Part shown: one piece after another, positions 24,701-31,100 of the stretch
Layout: each line of letters opens with the position of its first letter
Numbering within the stretch: position 1 is the stretch's first letter
Source of the DNA: Undaria pinnatifida
Lineage: Eukaryota; Sar; Phaeophyceae; Laminariales; Alariaceae
NCBI GenBank assembly: GCA_012845835.1
Contig: JABAKD010000002.1
Location: forward strand, 25,820,210 to 25,884,209
Direction of reading: 5' to 3'
Length of the DNA stretch: 64,000 nucleotides
Program-made: the position numbers and the translations under genes
The notes under the pieces: generated by a model
Seen by the model: the letters and a program-made list of their open reading frames with translations, nothing else
Told to the model about the DNA's origin: nothing
The model's database searches: none

Positions 24701-27531
24701 ACCCGACAGCAACATCAGCAGCAGCAGTTTGGTTCCCTTCACATACTTCTTTCACCGACGCAAGCAACAGCAAGTCCTCAGAGAGGAGGAGAGAGGAAAA
24801 ACATGTTCGTTCGCGCAAACAATCCACTTTTGAGAGGAGATAAGTACGAACCCGAAAAGGGTCAAAGCGAAGGTGGCTACCGGCTTGTCTAGTCCCCACC
24901 TCTTGAACCATGTATTACAGAAGCGGAAAAACTGTTTTATGAAAACTATCAGCTGGTATTTTGTACTCGGAGTATAAAAATTGCAAAACGTCAGCTGTGG
25001 CGACAGGTGAGTACGACCGTACTGTATTTTGAAAAAAAAAAAGGTGTGCCTCCAAGAGGGACTGCTGCTATGCAGGAAGCTGCGAGTAGCTAGCTGCGAG
25101 GTGCGGTTTTGTCAAAGTTTGGATGGCAGTCACACAACAACTCATCAACTCATTGACATTCTGTGTACAAGTACGAGTAGATGACCATAGAGGTGATAAC
25201 CGGTCGCCCCGGTGGCGTCGGTGGCGTATCAGGTTATCGTCGAGCCTGGTATAGGTCAGTTTCGTGAGTTGGAGCCCAGTCGAGTGCATACTCGTATAAA
25301 TTCGTTGGGACATTTTCTTGTGCACAAATTGACTTGCGGAAAGCGCGACAGCGTGAGCTAGCAACACTCGATGAAAAATGGACGAGCAGTGGGATTGCTG
25401 AACCCTACGCGCGATAAAAATTGAAGGCAAGAACCGGGGGGAAGAAGGAACGACACCTGTGACCACGGCTTGTCCAGAAGCTGGAAAGTACAAGTGTGAG
25501 AAAAAAAAAAGAAGAGTAAAATGTCGAGAACAGTCTACTGGACGACATAAAACCTTCAATGTCTGCCCCTGTTCTCCGTCCCCCCCAATCGCAAAAAAAA
25601 AGAGGAGGCAACAGAACGCGCAAGTTCAACTGTTCACAAACAAAAAAAAGAAGACCAGTACAGGGTGACAGAGACGAGGCCGAAAAGTATGACGTAAAGC
25701 AAACATGACCCAAAGCCGTCCTATGATGATGACATAATTCGAGTGTGGTACGCAACATCACGTGCAACACCATAAGCTTGCCATGCACAGAAGCAGCAGC
25801 GGTACCCGACACCCACACAGGTAGCAGCACGGGGGGGGCGGATGGAAATCAAGGAAGCAAAATAGCAGTCAGCAGCAGCAGGATGAACCCGATTCCTAAA
25901 ACGCTGTACTCAAAACACCGAGGAACACGATGAAAGCACTAGACTGTACTCGTACTCGTAAATAAAACATCTAGGACACAGAACAGAACACCGAAAAAAA
26001 GCCTTGAAAAACCTTCGCTGTAACCGTACTATACTACTGTAAAAGCAAACCCTCACCTGCCCCATTGGTCGCGGCTGTTGACGCTAGCACCCCTCTTATC
26101 CACCAAGAACTGCGCCGCCCGGGCCGCCAATGCATGGTCCCCCTTCAACACAGCGCAATGCAAGAGCCCATCTGGTCCCTCCATCTCCGAGATATCTGCC
26201 GTCCGCGAGGCCCTCGCCTCGCTCTGCTTGTCCCCGAGCAGGGCGGCAGCCTTAAAGTCCGCAAAGCTCTGCGAACAGGCCGCCATTAGGGACTCCCCGC
26301 GAAGAGAAGCACTCACTCTCAGCGTGTCTACCCACTGCTCCGTCTCCATCTCATCAGTCGCGAGGCAACCACTACCCCCGCTCGAGCCCGAGCCCCCCCC
26401 GGACCCTCCAGGGACAATCCTCGCGTAGAGAGGTCGCTGACACCCGTACGCACGGAGCCTGTCCGCGCGGTTGCGCTTGTGGCGTTCGATCTCGGCTAAG
26501 GAGCGAGGTTGTCGTCGGCCGGGCCTTGCGCCGCTGCTGCTGCTGGCGCCGCTGCTCGCTGCGCCCCGCCGAGAGGTGAGGTATAACAGGCTGTCGGCTT
26601 CCGCTTCATCCCTCCCGCGTCGCTGCTCCTCTAGCTGGAACGCTAGGAGCTCCTGGTCCTTTGTTTCCTCTTCTGCGGCTTGTCGAGAAGCATCGGCGGC
26701 GGCAGTGGTGGCTGCTGCAGCAGCAGCCAAGGAAGCTGCTAAGGAGTCTCCTCTTCTAGGCACCGCATTAGCGGCGGGAGAAGGAGCAGCAGCGGCACTA
26801 GGTACTCCTCGGTTATTGCCGTTCGCGGGGTCGGATGGTCGGCACCGCTCCTGGGACGTCGGGGTCAGGATGACCGTAGACGGGGTGCAGGAGCCTGGGT
26901 CGATCGAGGGGCGCGCATTAGGGGTCCCCACTCCTGCCCCTCCTCCCCGTCGTCCTCCTCCTACTGAATGCGATGGAGCCGTTTCCTCCTGGGGCGTCGC
27001 TATCCTGACCGGCCCATGAGAGGGGGCAACTGCTGACCTAGGGACGTGGCCCGAAGCGCTGCGCTGAAGCTCGCTGTCCCGGCGCCAGACATCCCCCGGA
27101 TCGGTCCTGATCCTCACCAAGGCATGGTGGGACACCGTCGTACCTACCCCGCCCGCAGGAGCACCAGATTCCACCGCAGCATCAGCAGCGGATGCTACTG
27201 CTTGAGCCGCACTCGCTGACAAGTATCTCCCATCCAAAAATCCGTACCTCGCCCAGACATCCACATTGTCGGGTAGTGGAAACTTCTCCTCTCCTTCCCT
27301 CAAGCCATCCCCGTAGAGCGAGGAGGAACCTACGAGGCCACCCGGGGAGGAAAGGAAAGGGCTGAAGCCCCGGGGAAGACGCGCCGATCTCACCCGTGTG
27401 CGGGTGGTGACAGGGGCGGTGAGAGTTGCCAAGCTGTCGACCCGAAAGAGTGCCCCGGGAATGCGCTCCTTGGGGGGACTTGCCGCAGCTACTGCCCCTC
27501 CCGCTGCCTCGTCAGCGGCGCGAACCTCCAT
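307..27531 (-). CDS. ankyrin-repeat protein, 3 exons, one ~25-kb intron
   Basis: Exons are 27531-26057, 1182-1077 and 756-307, giving about 676 aa if the last exon ends at the stop at 309-307. Residues 1-450 are low-complexity (Ala-, Ser-, Gly- and Arg-rich), with a charged, probably helical stretch around 290-335 (EEETKDQELLAFQLEEQRR). The C-terminal part holds about three ankyrin repeats (LLHCAVLKGDHALAARA, TPLHTASGKGMVAMARFF, TPLFFACASGNVTMARYL) and a weak fourth. Two junctions fall inside ankyrin repeats and restore them exactly: GGC AG + A ACC gives G-R-T-P-L-H (phase 2), and ACACCG + CTG gives T-P-L-F (phase 0). That is why I join exons 25 kb apart. Ankyrin repeats bind proteins; the partner is unknown. 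The Gly/Arg-rich tail after EEIAAVL is doubtful and could be read-through into an intron or UTR. No signal peptide or membrane segment is seen. Confidence 0.8.
757..1076 (-). other. ankyrin gene intron 2 with TTCCC-repeat tract
   Basis: This 320-bp GT-AG intron contains a pure GGGAA pentanucleotide array at about 808-870, read as (TTCCC)n on the gene strand, and a degenerate AGGACAGGGC array at about 886-930. The pyrimidine array lies 50-115 bp upstream of the acceptor. Confidence 0.75.
1077..1182 (-). CDS. ankyrin gene exon 2
   Basis: The exon is 106 bp, bounded by acceptor TGTCACAG| and donor |GTAAGA. After the first base it encodes 35 residues, TPLHTASGKG...DDRTP, a near-consensus ankyrin repeat. 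Its position 25 kb from exon 1 is supported by exact phase and by continuation of the repeat. Confidence 0.85.
2240..2604 (-). mobile_element. SINE-2 copy (second tRNA-derived family)
   Basis: On the minus strand the head reads CCGGTCGCCCCGGTGGTATT, GTGGTTACCCTCGAG and a box-B-like GAGTTCCAATCCC. The body follows, containing the GCGAGTCGACGAGG and CGGGGTCTGAATT-like segments shared by the other copies. Confidence 0.7.
3496..3712 (+). repeat. family-3 repeat copy
   Basis: Shared unit: CCAGCTGTGAGATCGAAGAT, CATCTTTGCAAGCTGTGTGT, CCTCATTAAGGATATAGG, a segment near GTCAACAGG, then AATCTGACAGCTGTG. The ends carry CAGCTGT-AGAT in inverted orientation, suggesting a miniature element. It continues into the G-rich array to its right. 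Confidence 0.75.
3640..4800. repeat. G-tract subrepeats and 294-bp tandem array
   Basis: After the family-3 copy come GGGGACAAA/GGGGATAAA...CTGACGG-type subrepeats separated by runs of 10-20 G (3769-3781, 3858-3880, several at 4040-4090). Next is a tandem repeat with a period near 294 bp: GAACACAGCGGCATGGATGG at 4191 and again at 4485, with a diverged third copy near 4780. On the ankyrin gene's strand these are C runs. Confidence 0.8.
5118..5320. mobile_element. 203-bp TIR element flanked by TA (mariner-like MITE)
   Basis: The left end CGGAGATTCATTGTTAACAG matches the reverse complement of the right end, CGGAGATCCATCGTTAGCAG (with GATGAA following in both). Each end abuts TA (5116-5117 and 5321-5322). 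A related uninterrupted flank occurs near 3430-3470. It is too short to encode a transposase. A TA duplication is typical of Tc1/mariner. Confidence 0.8.
5464..6210. mobile_element. 747-bp TIR element with TGA target duplication
   Basis: The ends are exact inverted repeats starting GGCCATTTCTTATGCAGTCG and remain similar for about 50 bp, continuing as CAGTCGAAAACGGCC. The element interrupts a family-3 repeat: CCAGCTGTGA lies on the left and TGAGATCGAAG on the right, so the 3-bp TGA is duplicated (5461-5463, 6211-6213). The interior has CAGTCGAAAA-type subrepeats and no transposase. A 3-bp duplication fits PIF/Harbinger or CACTA-type elements. Confidence 0.85.
6304..6553 (-). mobile_element. 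SINE-1 copy, head truncated
   Basis: A reverse-strand copy of the SINE-1 body: A-rich tail (as T) at 6304, then the reverse complement of the CTGTGACCACGGCTTGTCCAG region, ending at about the box-B-like GTTCGA. It sits within a family-3 element at its CATTAAG/GATATAGG site. Confidence 0.75.
7014..7066 (+). repeat. AAC trinucleotide repeat
   Basis: An ACAACAACAGCAACAACAAC-type run with interspersed AGC units. The poly-Asn and poly-Thr frames here are repeat-derived. Confidence 0.85.
7385..7445 (+). repeat. AGGC-type tetranucleotide repeat
   Basis: GGCAGGCAGGACGGCAGGCA and further degenerate GGCA units. Confidence 0.8.
7595..7870 (+). repeat. dispersed repeat shared with 14.8, 47.8 and 61.0 kb
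   Basis: Common segments are CTGCAAATGGC, GCCCGCGTG, TCTTGTCTCGTAGTTT, GAGAGAGCTCGTCTCTCT and CACGGACACTGGTTG. Copies are at about 14810-15050 (reverse), 47765-48110 (same orientation) and 61015-61160 (partial, reverse). Class unknown. Confidence 0.65.
7869..7954. repeat. short AACCCC-ended inverted-repeat element
   Basis: Begins TTAACGCCTT and ends ACGGGTTAAGG. It contains CAGCTGGAAACCCGTTTTTT and TACTTGGAATTAG, shared with copies at 19889-19940, 21736-21820, 37204-37296 and 52101-52196. Confidence 0.6.
8131..8358 (+). repeat. family-3 repeat copy (most complete)
   Basis: An uninterrupted copy of the roughly 228-bp unit, from CCAGCTGTGAGATCGAAG to AATCTGACAGCTGTGG. It shows the intact CCTCATTAAGGATATAGG site where SINE-1 sits in two other copies. 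Confidence 0.78.
8619..8805 (+). repeat. minisatellite, ~14-bp unit CTTACAGCTCACCG
   Basis: About a dozen degenerate copies of CGCTTACAGCTCAC with variants CTTGCGG, CTTACAACTCACGG and CTCAACGCTC. Confidence 0.88.
9430..9470 (+). repeat. interstitial telomere-like CCCTAA repeats
   Basis: AACCTAACCCTAACCCTAAA followed by degenerate CCTAACCC units. A second similar cluster is at 29525-29565. Confidence 0.75.
10283..10525. repeat. cluster of GGGTACCC / ACCCGGGT palindromes
   Basis: Within about 240 bp there are several GGGTACCC or close forms (10324, 10378, 10422) and several CCCGGG cores (10302, 10397, 10467), set in repeated phrases such as AACGGGTACCC and CGGGTACCC. Confidence 0.8.
10960..11240. 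repeat. degenerate GAGTACT minisatellite
   Basis: Loosely repeated GCGAGTACTSGGAGTA-like units (for example ACTGCGAGTACTCGGAGTAT and AATACTGCGAGTACCGGGAA). Spacing is irregular. Confidence 0.65.
11265..11375 (+). repeat. dispersed repeat shared with 15.9 and 30.7 kb
   Basis: Segments GTTGTTCTCAC, ATCAAGT, GTCACAGGACAG, CTCCGTCACCCTGGAGTGGA and CCCCAGGGAAAAACAC recur at 15900-16025 and 30663-30790, same orientation and order. Confidence 0.7.
11589..11891. mobile_element. 303-bp foldback element with long inverted repeats
   Basis: The outermost CAGACAGCAATGGGTGGGAG is perfectly matched by the reverse complement ending at 11891. Pairing continues through AGGAGGTCGACTAAGA and onward as arms of about 120-140 bp, centred near 11740, with mismatches nearer the middle. 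No coding capacity. Confidence 0.88.
12030..12271 (+). repeat. 121-bp tandem duplication
   Basis: AGATCGGATAGTATACTACC begins at 12030 and again at 12151. The two units are almost identical through AAATACAGGGTTAGCCCCC, so the duplication looks recent. Confidence 0.9.
12598..13073. mobile_element. large hairpin (inverted repeat, arms ~230 bp)
   Basis: CATCCTCCACCACCCGAACC at 12598 pairs with GGTTCGGGTGGTGGAGGATG ending at 13073. Pairing continues through GCCCAGATAGCTTGGCGGAT / ATCCGCCAAGCTATCTGGGC to a small loop near 12830-12842. ORFs on each arm are mirror images and not evidence of a gene. Confidence 0.88.
13099..13292. mobile_element. second hairpin adjoining the first (arms ~85 bp)
   Basis: AGACTCCGGTCTGCCTCTAG at about 13117 pairs with CTAGAGGCAGACCGGAGTCT near 13263. 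The arms run to CTCCCTGATG / CATCAGGGAG around an 18-base loop. A GGGCATTTTTTAATT direct repeat flanks the whole double hairpin at 12521 and 13351. Confidence 0.88.
14810..15050 (-). repeat. dispersed repeat, reverse copy of the 7.6-kb family
   Basis: Contains CCAGTGTCCGTACAG, GACACGAGCTCTGTGGTCAC, AATGCGAATACAGCAAGGTG and GAACACGCGGGCAAAG, the reverse complement of segments at 7.6-7.9 kb. Confidence 0.65.
15900..16025 (+). repeat. dispersed repeat copy (11.3-kb family)
   Basis: GTTGTTCTCACATTAACTCG, GGACAGGCTCCAGTCACTCT, GGAGTGGAATACCCCAGGGG. Confidence 0.7.
17124..17165 (+). repeat. 14-bp tandem repeat, 3 copies
   Basis: GACTGTCGCACCAC three times in a row (last copy ending CACCGA). Confidence 0.9.
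18780..19330. repeat. two diverged inverted copies of an unclassified repeat
   Basis: The plus-strand stretch 18780-18910 (CGGACGTGGGGCTTTTCC, CACGGAGACTTCTACC, GAACTCCGAGTGGGAGCTC) matches the reverse complement of 19200-19325 (CGAACGTGGGGCTATCGCC, GACGGAGACTTCAAC, GAACTCCGAGCGGGAGCTG). A further shared segment, GTGTACGAGACGAAAAGGAC, is at 19035-19060 (reverse) and 18577 (plus). Confidence 0.7.
20130..20522 (-). mobile_element. SINE-2-related, rearranged
   Basis: Contains the reverse body (TAACTCAGATCCGGGGTTAC) and a head remnant at 20498-20522. An oppositely oriented box-B-like GAGTTCGATTCC lies at about 20358, so more than one insertion or an inversion is likely. Confidence 0.5.
21170..21478 (-). 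mobile_element. SINE-2 copy
   Basis: On the minus strand: CCGGTCGTTGGTCTATTGGT (box-A-like), then GAGTTCGATTCCCACCG (box B), then the common body with GCGAGTCGACAAGG and the CGGATCTGATTTCC-like segment. It is the best-preserved tRNA-like head of the family. Confidence 0.75.
21736..21820. repeat. short AACCCC-ended inverted-repeat element
   Basis: The ends AACCCCTTTAG and GTAACGGGGTT form a short inverted repeat around an 85-bp unit containing CCCAAAACGGGTTTCCAGTT. Confidence 0.65.
22165..22495 (+). mobile_element. SINE-2 copy with internal duplication
   Basis: The head GTCGCCCCGGTGGTCCAGTG, GTTAACC and box-B-like GGGATTCAAAT is followed by two copies of ACACCAACCGTCGAGAGCAC-type sequence, then GACGCGAGTCGACGAGG and the TCTAGGGAGGGAGAAGG end. 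Confidence 0.75.
22888..23185 (+). mobile_element. SINE-2 copy
   Basis: A head remnant (AATGGTTAACCACG...TTTCAAAT) is followed by the GACACCAACCGCCGAGAGCG body, TCGACGAGGCGAG and TCTAGGGAGGGAGAAGG. It lies about 700 bp from the previous copy, in the same orientation. Confidence 0.72.
24512..24552 (+). repeat. CAG trinucleotide tract
   Basis: CAGCGGCAGCAGCAGCAGCA followed by ACAGC units. Confidence 0.75.
25200..25515 (+). mobile_element. SINE-1 copy (tRNA-derived)
   Basis: The head CGGTCGCCCCGGTGGCG...TATCAGG carries a box-A-like TGGCGTATCAGG. A box-B-like segment is degenerate in this copy (GAGTTGGAGCC). The body ends CCAGAAGCTGGAAAGT followed by an A-rich tail. A short duplication (GTGGCGTCGGTGGCG) lies in the head. 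Confidence 0.78.
26057..27531 (-). CDS. ankyrin gene exon 1
   Basis: This exon is open for 491 codons from the ATG at 27531 to donor CAG|GTGAGG (exon end 26057). It carries the disordered N-terminal region and the first ankyrin repeat, ending ...SVNSRDQWG plus two bases of Arg. The opposite strand is also open for 182 codons (26471-27019), which is a shadow of the GC-rich coding sequence. Confidence 0.85.
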
Positions 27532-27860
27532 GGCTCTGACACCGTCCCCACTGAATCCGGTCCTGTTTTATAGACACGTTGATAGCTCGGCGGGCCCTGT
27601 GAAGGCGGCAACAGGGCAGCTCCAGCGTCCAAAAGTAAAGTGGGACGCGGTGCTATAATACCGCTTTGCTCATAAGTGCCTGATGCTTGACGATAATTAA
27701 TTATTTTAATGAAGATCAAATTTGAGGGTTTACAACCTAGCAGGCTTTTTTGGTATGATCCGATCCCGAATCACCCAAACACACGCGTGCTCAGTCTAGC
27801 GTGTCTGCTCTAGAGGAAGCTTCCACGGGCGACTTGTGTCCATCAAAACAAGACAGAATC
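27532..27860. promoter_or_regulatory. shared head-to-head promoter region (ankyrin gene / recA)
   Basis: Only 329 bp separate the two start codons, so both promoters must lie here or overlap the first exons. The region has an AT-rich core (about 27690-27725). A TATAAAA on the minus strand at 27572-27566 is only 35 bp before the ankyrin ATG, so it may be fortuitous. An upstream in-frame ATG for recA lies at 27801. No transcription start can be fixed from sequence alone. Confidence 0.55.
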
Positions 27861-28191
27861 ATGAAGGATGTGCTGAGAGTAGCACTTGCCGTGGCAGGGC
27901 TTGCCACCCCTTGCGCAGGATTTGTGCCAACGCCTGCGGTGTGGTCGGGAAAAGCGACTGCGCAAACGCCATTCGCGAGCTCACAAAGAACCAGGGCCCG
28001 AAAGGCACCCCTTACTGGGCTCACCATGAAGAAGGAGCCTGCTGGGGGAAAGAATAGTGCCGAGGACGATGGTGACCCCCGTCGGCAAGCCTTGGACGGG
28101 GTGCTGCACCAGATCGAGCGGTGTTATGGAAGAGGCAGCATCCTCAAGATGGGCGACACGACATCGATGAACGTCGAGACGACACCCACAG
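27861..28191 (+). CDS. recA: recA exon 1: targeting leader and RecA N-terminus
   Basis: The exon encodes [20 protein letters not shown], then FVPTPAVW, a basic linker, and the RecA N-terminal helix ([20 protein letters not shown]...NVETTPTG). It ends in phase 1 at ACAG|GTAGAT. The leader is absent from bacterial RecA, while the part from about residue 75 matches the family. Confidence 0.92.
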
Positions 28192-31100
28192 GTAGATCAT
28201 GATCATTTGTACCAGGTACCAGTTACTGAGCGCAACTTGCTGTCTCTGATCATCTGTACAGCACGAGCTTCATGATGATGCGGCGGTGCTTGGACGTCTA
28301 ACTTCCTTCAGGGTTTGTTGTCGATGCCGACCGATGGTTTCGCTCGTCAGCTTTGCAAAGTTGAGTATTCAACCTAACCTGTTGTCAGAAAATCAAGTTT
28401 TCCCAGACTAAAGTCTAATAATATTATAGCTATACCAGGTATCTAAAACGTGGAGCTTAATATGTAGAGCTACTACCGAAAGCTGCTGAATGCGGTGTAG
28501 CTGTGTCACAGGTGGAAGACTCGAAGCGGAGTTCGTATTTGACGCTACAAGTCGAGATAATCACAAGGGCTTCCACACAACATGCTTCTCGTCGAGAGAG
28601 TGGGGGTTTCCTTGCGTTTCTCGACGAGGTACTGGTAGAGCTCTAAACTACGACGGCAACGTAGTTTAGAACTATACATCCATAGAGCTAACGCTCACAG
28701 CAACATTGTCTTTCGTTTTATTATTATTGCTACTCACGAGTAAAATCAACCTCGTGATGTAAACGGGCGGGATCGATGGCAAAATCGCTGGCCCCATTTC
28801 TTGTATCAGGGATATACTTACACCGTGCGCTGACACACTTTTTTCGTCAGAACGTCGGTTTGCGCACCATCCGCTGGAGACAATGTGAGGCTTGCTGCAC
28901 CTGTATCAACACTTGCTTTGTATCGTACGAAGCATGTGCCACATTGACGGGGGGATGACGGCAGTCACGTCTACGTAGAGACGGTCGCCCCGATGGCGTA
29001 TCAGGTTATCCTCGAACCTGGTATAGGTCAGTTTCGTGAGTTCGAATCTCCCCGAGTGCATACTCGTATAAATTCGTAGAAAGTTTTTCTTGTGCACGAC
29101 TTGACTTGCGAAAAGCGCGAGAGCGTGAGTTAGCAACACTCGATGACATATCGACGAGCATTGGGATTGCTGAACCCTATGCGCGATAAAAATTTAAGGC
29201 AGGAACCGGGGGGAAGAAGGGGAGACACCTGTGACCACGGCTTATCCAGGAGATGGAAAGTAAAAAAAGAGGCGAGATTAAAATCACGACCTCGAGTATG
29301 GGGAATTAGGAGCCATCCCCGCGCTTCAGGCCTTGCGTTTGGGTGCATCCGCCTGCTCCAGCACGCCAGCCAGCTCCGATAGAATAGCGTGCGACAACAA
29401 CGGAACCCTGCAGCACGTCTTCGGTGATGTATAAATCCTCGCCCGAGGTGAATGTCACGCCTCCATAGACTCGCCAAATCCCGTCGCTGCAGCCCTCGCA
29501 GCCCCCGAGATCGGCACCTGGTCCCAATCCTAACCCTATCCCCAACCCTAACCCAAACCAAAACGCAAGGCGTGACTTATAAAGATGGCTCCTAAATGTC
29601 CCCGTGGTCGGGATTTATATAGCGCCAATACTATTTTGTGTCCGTTTTACTGCGGCTGTTCCGGTGGAAACCCCGATTTTGATGGATGAAGTGGAAACTG
29701 ATATGATAAGCACGATTACATACGAAGGCGAGACTTAATCACGACTTTTATGATCCATCCCCGGATTTCAGGCTTTGCGTTTCGCGTCAGGGTTAGCATT
29801 AGATATAGGATAGAGCTAGGTGCCAGTCTCGAGGACTGTGAGCTGCGACGGGAGTTGATGGATCTATTGCATGACAAGGTATACACCTGCAGTAGGATTT
29901 TGTTTGTACACCACAAGAGACGCTGCTGCAGGGCGTCGCTGCCGTTGCGCACTGGTCTATGGAAACTGGGTACGTAGTGTGCTGGACAGGATGGATGCGG
30001 CGAGAATATGCGAAGATGCAGTCTAAATTATTTTTACGTAGGTTGCTCGATTCCAAATGCGGTACACAGGCGAAAGCAAAAAACTTGATGCTGTACCTAC
30101 TCGGATACTAGGAGATCTTGGTGTTTTGCTTCATATATATGATCCTCGCACGCGGGTGAGTCAAAGCTACCTGGTACTGGTAGTCCTTTGAGACGTCAGA
30201 GGGAAAAGGGTGACGGAAAGCTTACGACGAATACGGCATTGGCCACGCGTTACAGCCTGGGCTGCTGCCGGGCACCTTACCACTTATTCAAAGAAATTGT
30301 TTGCTCACTGTGTGGCCGACCCTCGGTTTGCTGCGACCGACACGGGAGATGACGGTGCGCGCTTCGCCCTCATGGCCTCCAACGGCTCCTGCGGAGGGAT
30401 GATTTTTTTTCTGCACGCGCCAAATGGCATCAGGTCCCGGTGGGATCAGGTACCAAGTGCTGACTGTTGTTCGTTCGTGTGGTAACCAATGAAACTCCCG
30501 AAATGTCAGTGGTTGACCAATTAACGGGTTTCTTGAATATGTGGTAAACTCTACTGGGCTGCTGGGCTGCTGGACGATATTGTATTAAGAGTAGCACGAC
30601 ACGCATGCAGTGCGTAGTGTGATACCAGCCTTCATCTTGTGTTTGGAGGCCGCTGCCGATGTATTTCTTGGTTAGTGTTGTTTTTGTTGTTCTCGCGTTA
30701 ACTCGCACGATCAAGTCCGTGGTCACAGGACAGGCTCCAGTCACTCTGGAGGTGAGGAATGCCCAGGGAAAGACACAAGCAGACCCAAAGTTTATAATCG
30801 TTGGTACTCCCAACTCCGATGCAGTAGGGGGGGGGGGGGGGCAAAAACGTGAGGTGGTCTGAGTAAGGTGGTATCCCGATATACGGCGGTTAGAATCGCT
30901 CGGCGCGACAGGGGAATTGCACTTACAACCTGGAACGAATAACCAGGCTTCCTCCAACAAGGCGGTCGTATCGCTCTGACGCACCACCGCCTTGCTGGGA
31001 GACCCCTACTGCTGTGCTGTACCTGCTGTACTCGCAATACAGAACTGCATCCTTCGGGAACAAATTACGTGGTATTAGATCGGGTTCATTTTTTGTGGTT

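Larger units (their letters stand above)
1183..26056 (-). other. giant intron 1 of the ankyrin gene (24,874 bp)
   Basis: The intron is defined by exon 1 donor CAG|GTGAGG and exon 2 acceptor CACAG|AACC. It contains no recognisable complete gene. It is filled with SINE-like copies, family-3 elements, nested inverted-repeat elements, hairpin elements, minisatellites and G-tract arrays listed separately here. Parts between named repeats (for example 9100-10280, 13370-14330, 16030-17100, 17170-18480, 23500-25000) show only short unconserved ORFs. Confidence 0.8.

Noticed and set aside
26471-27019. 182-codon plus-strand ORF opposite ankyrin exon 1
   Set aside because: It is a GC-driven shadow of the real minus-strand exon, with no family resemblance and Ala/Arg low complexity.
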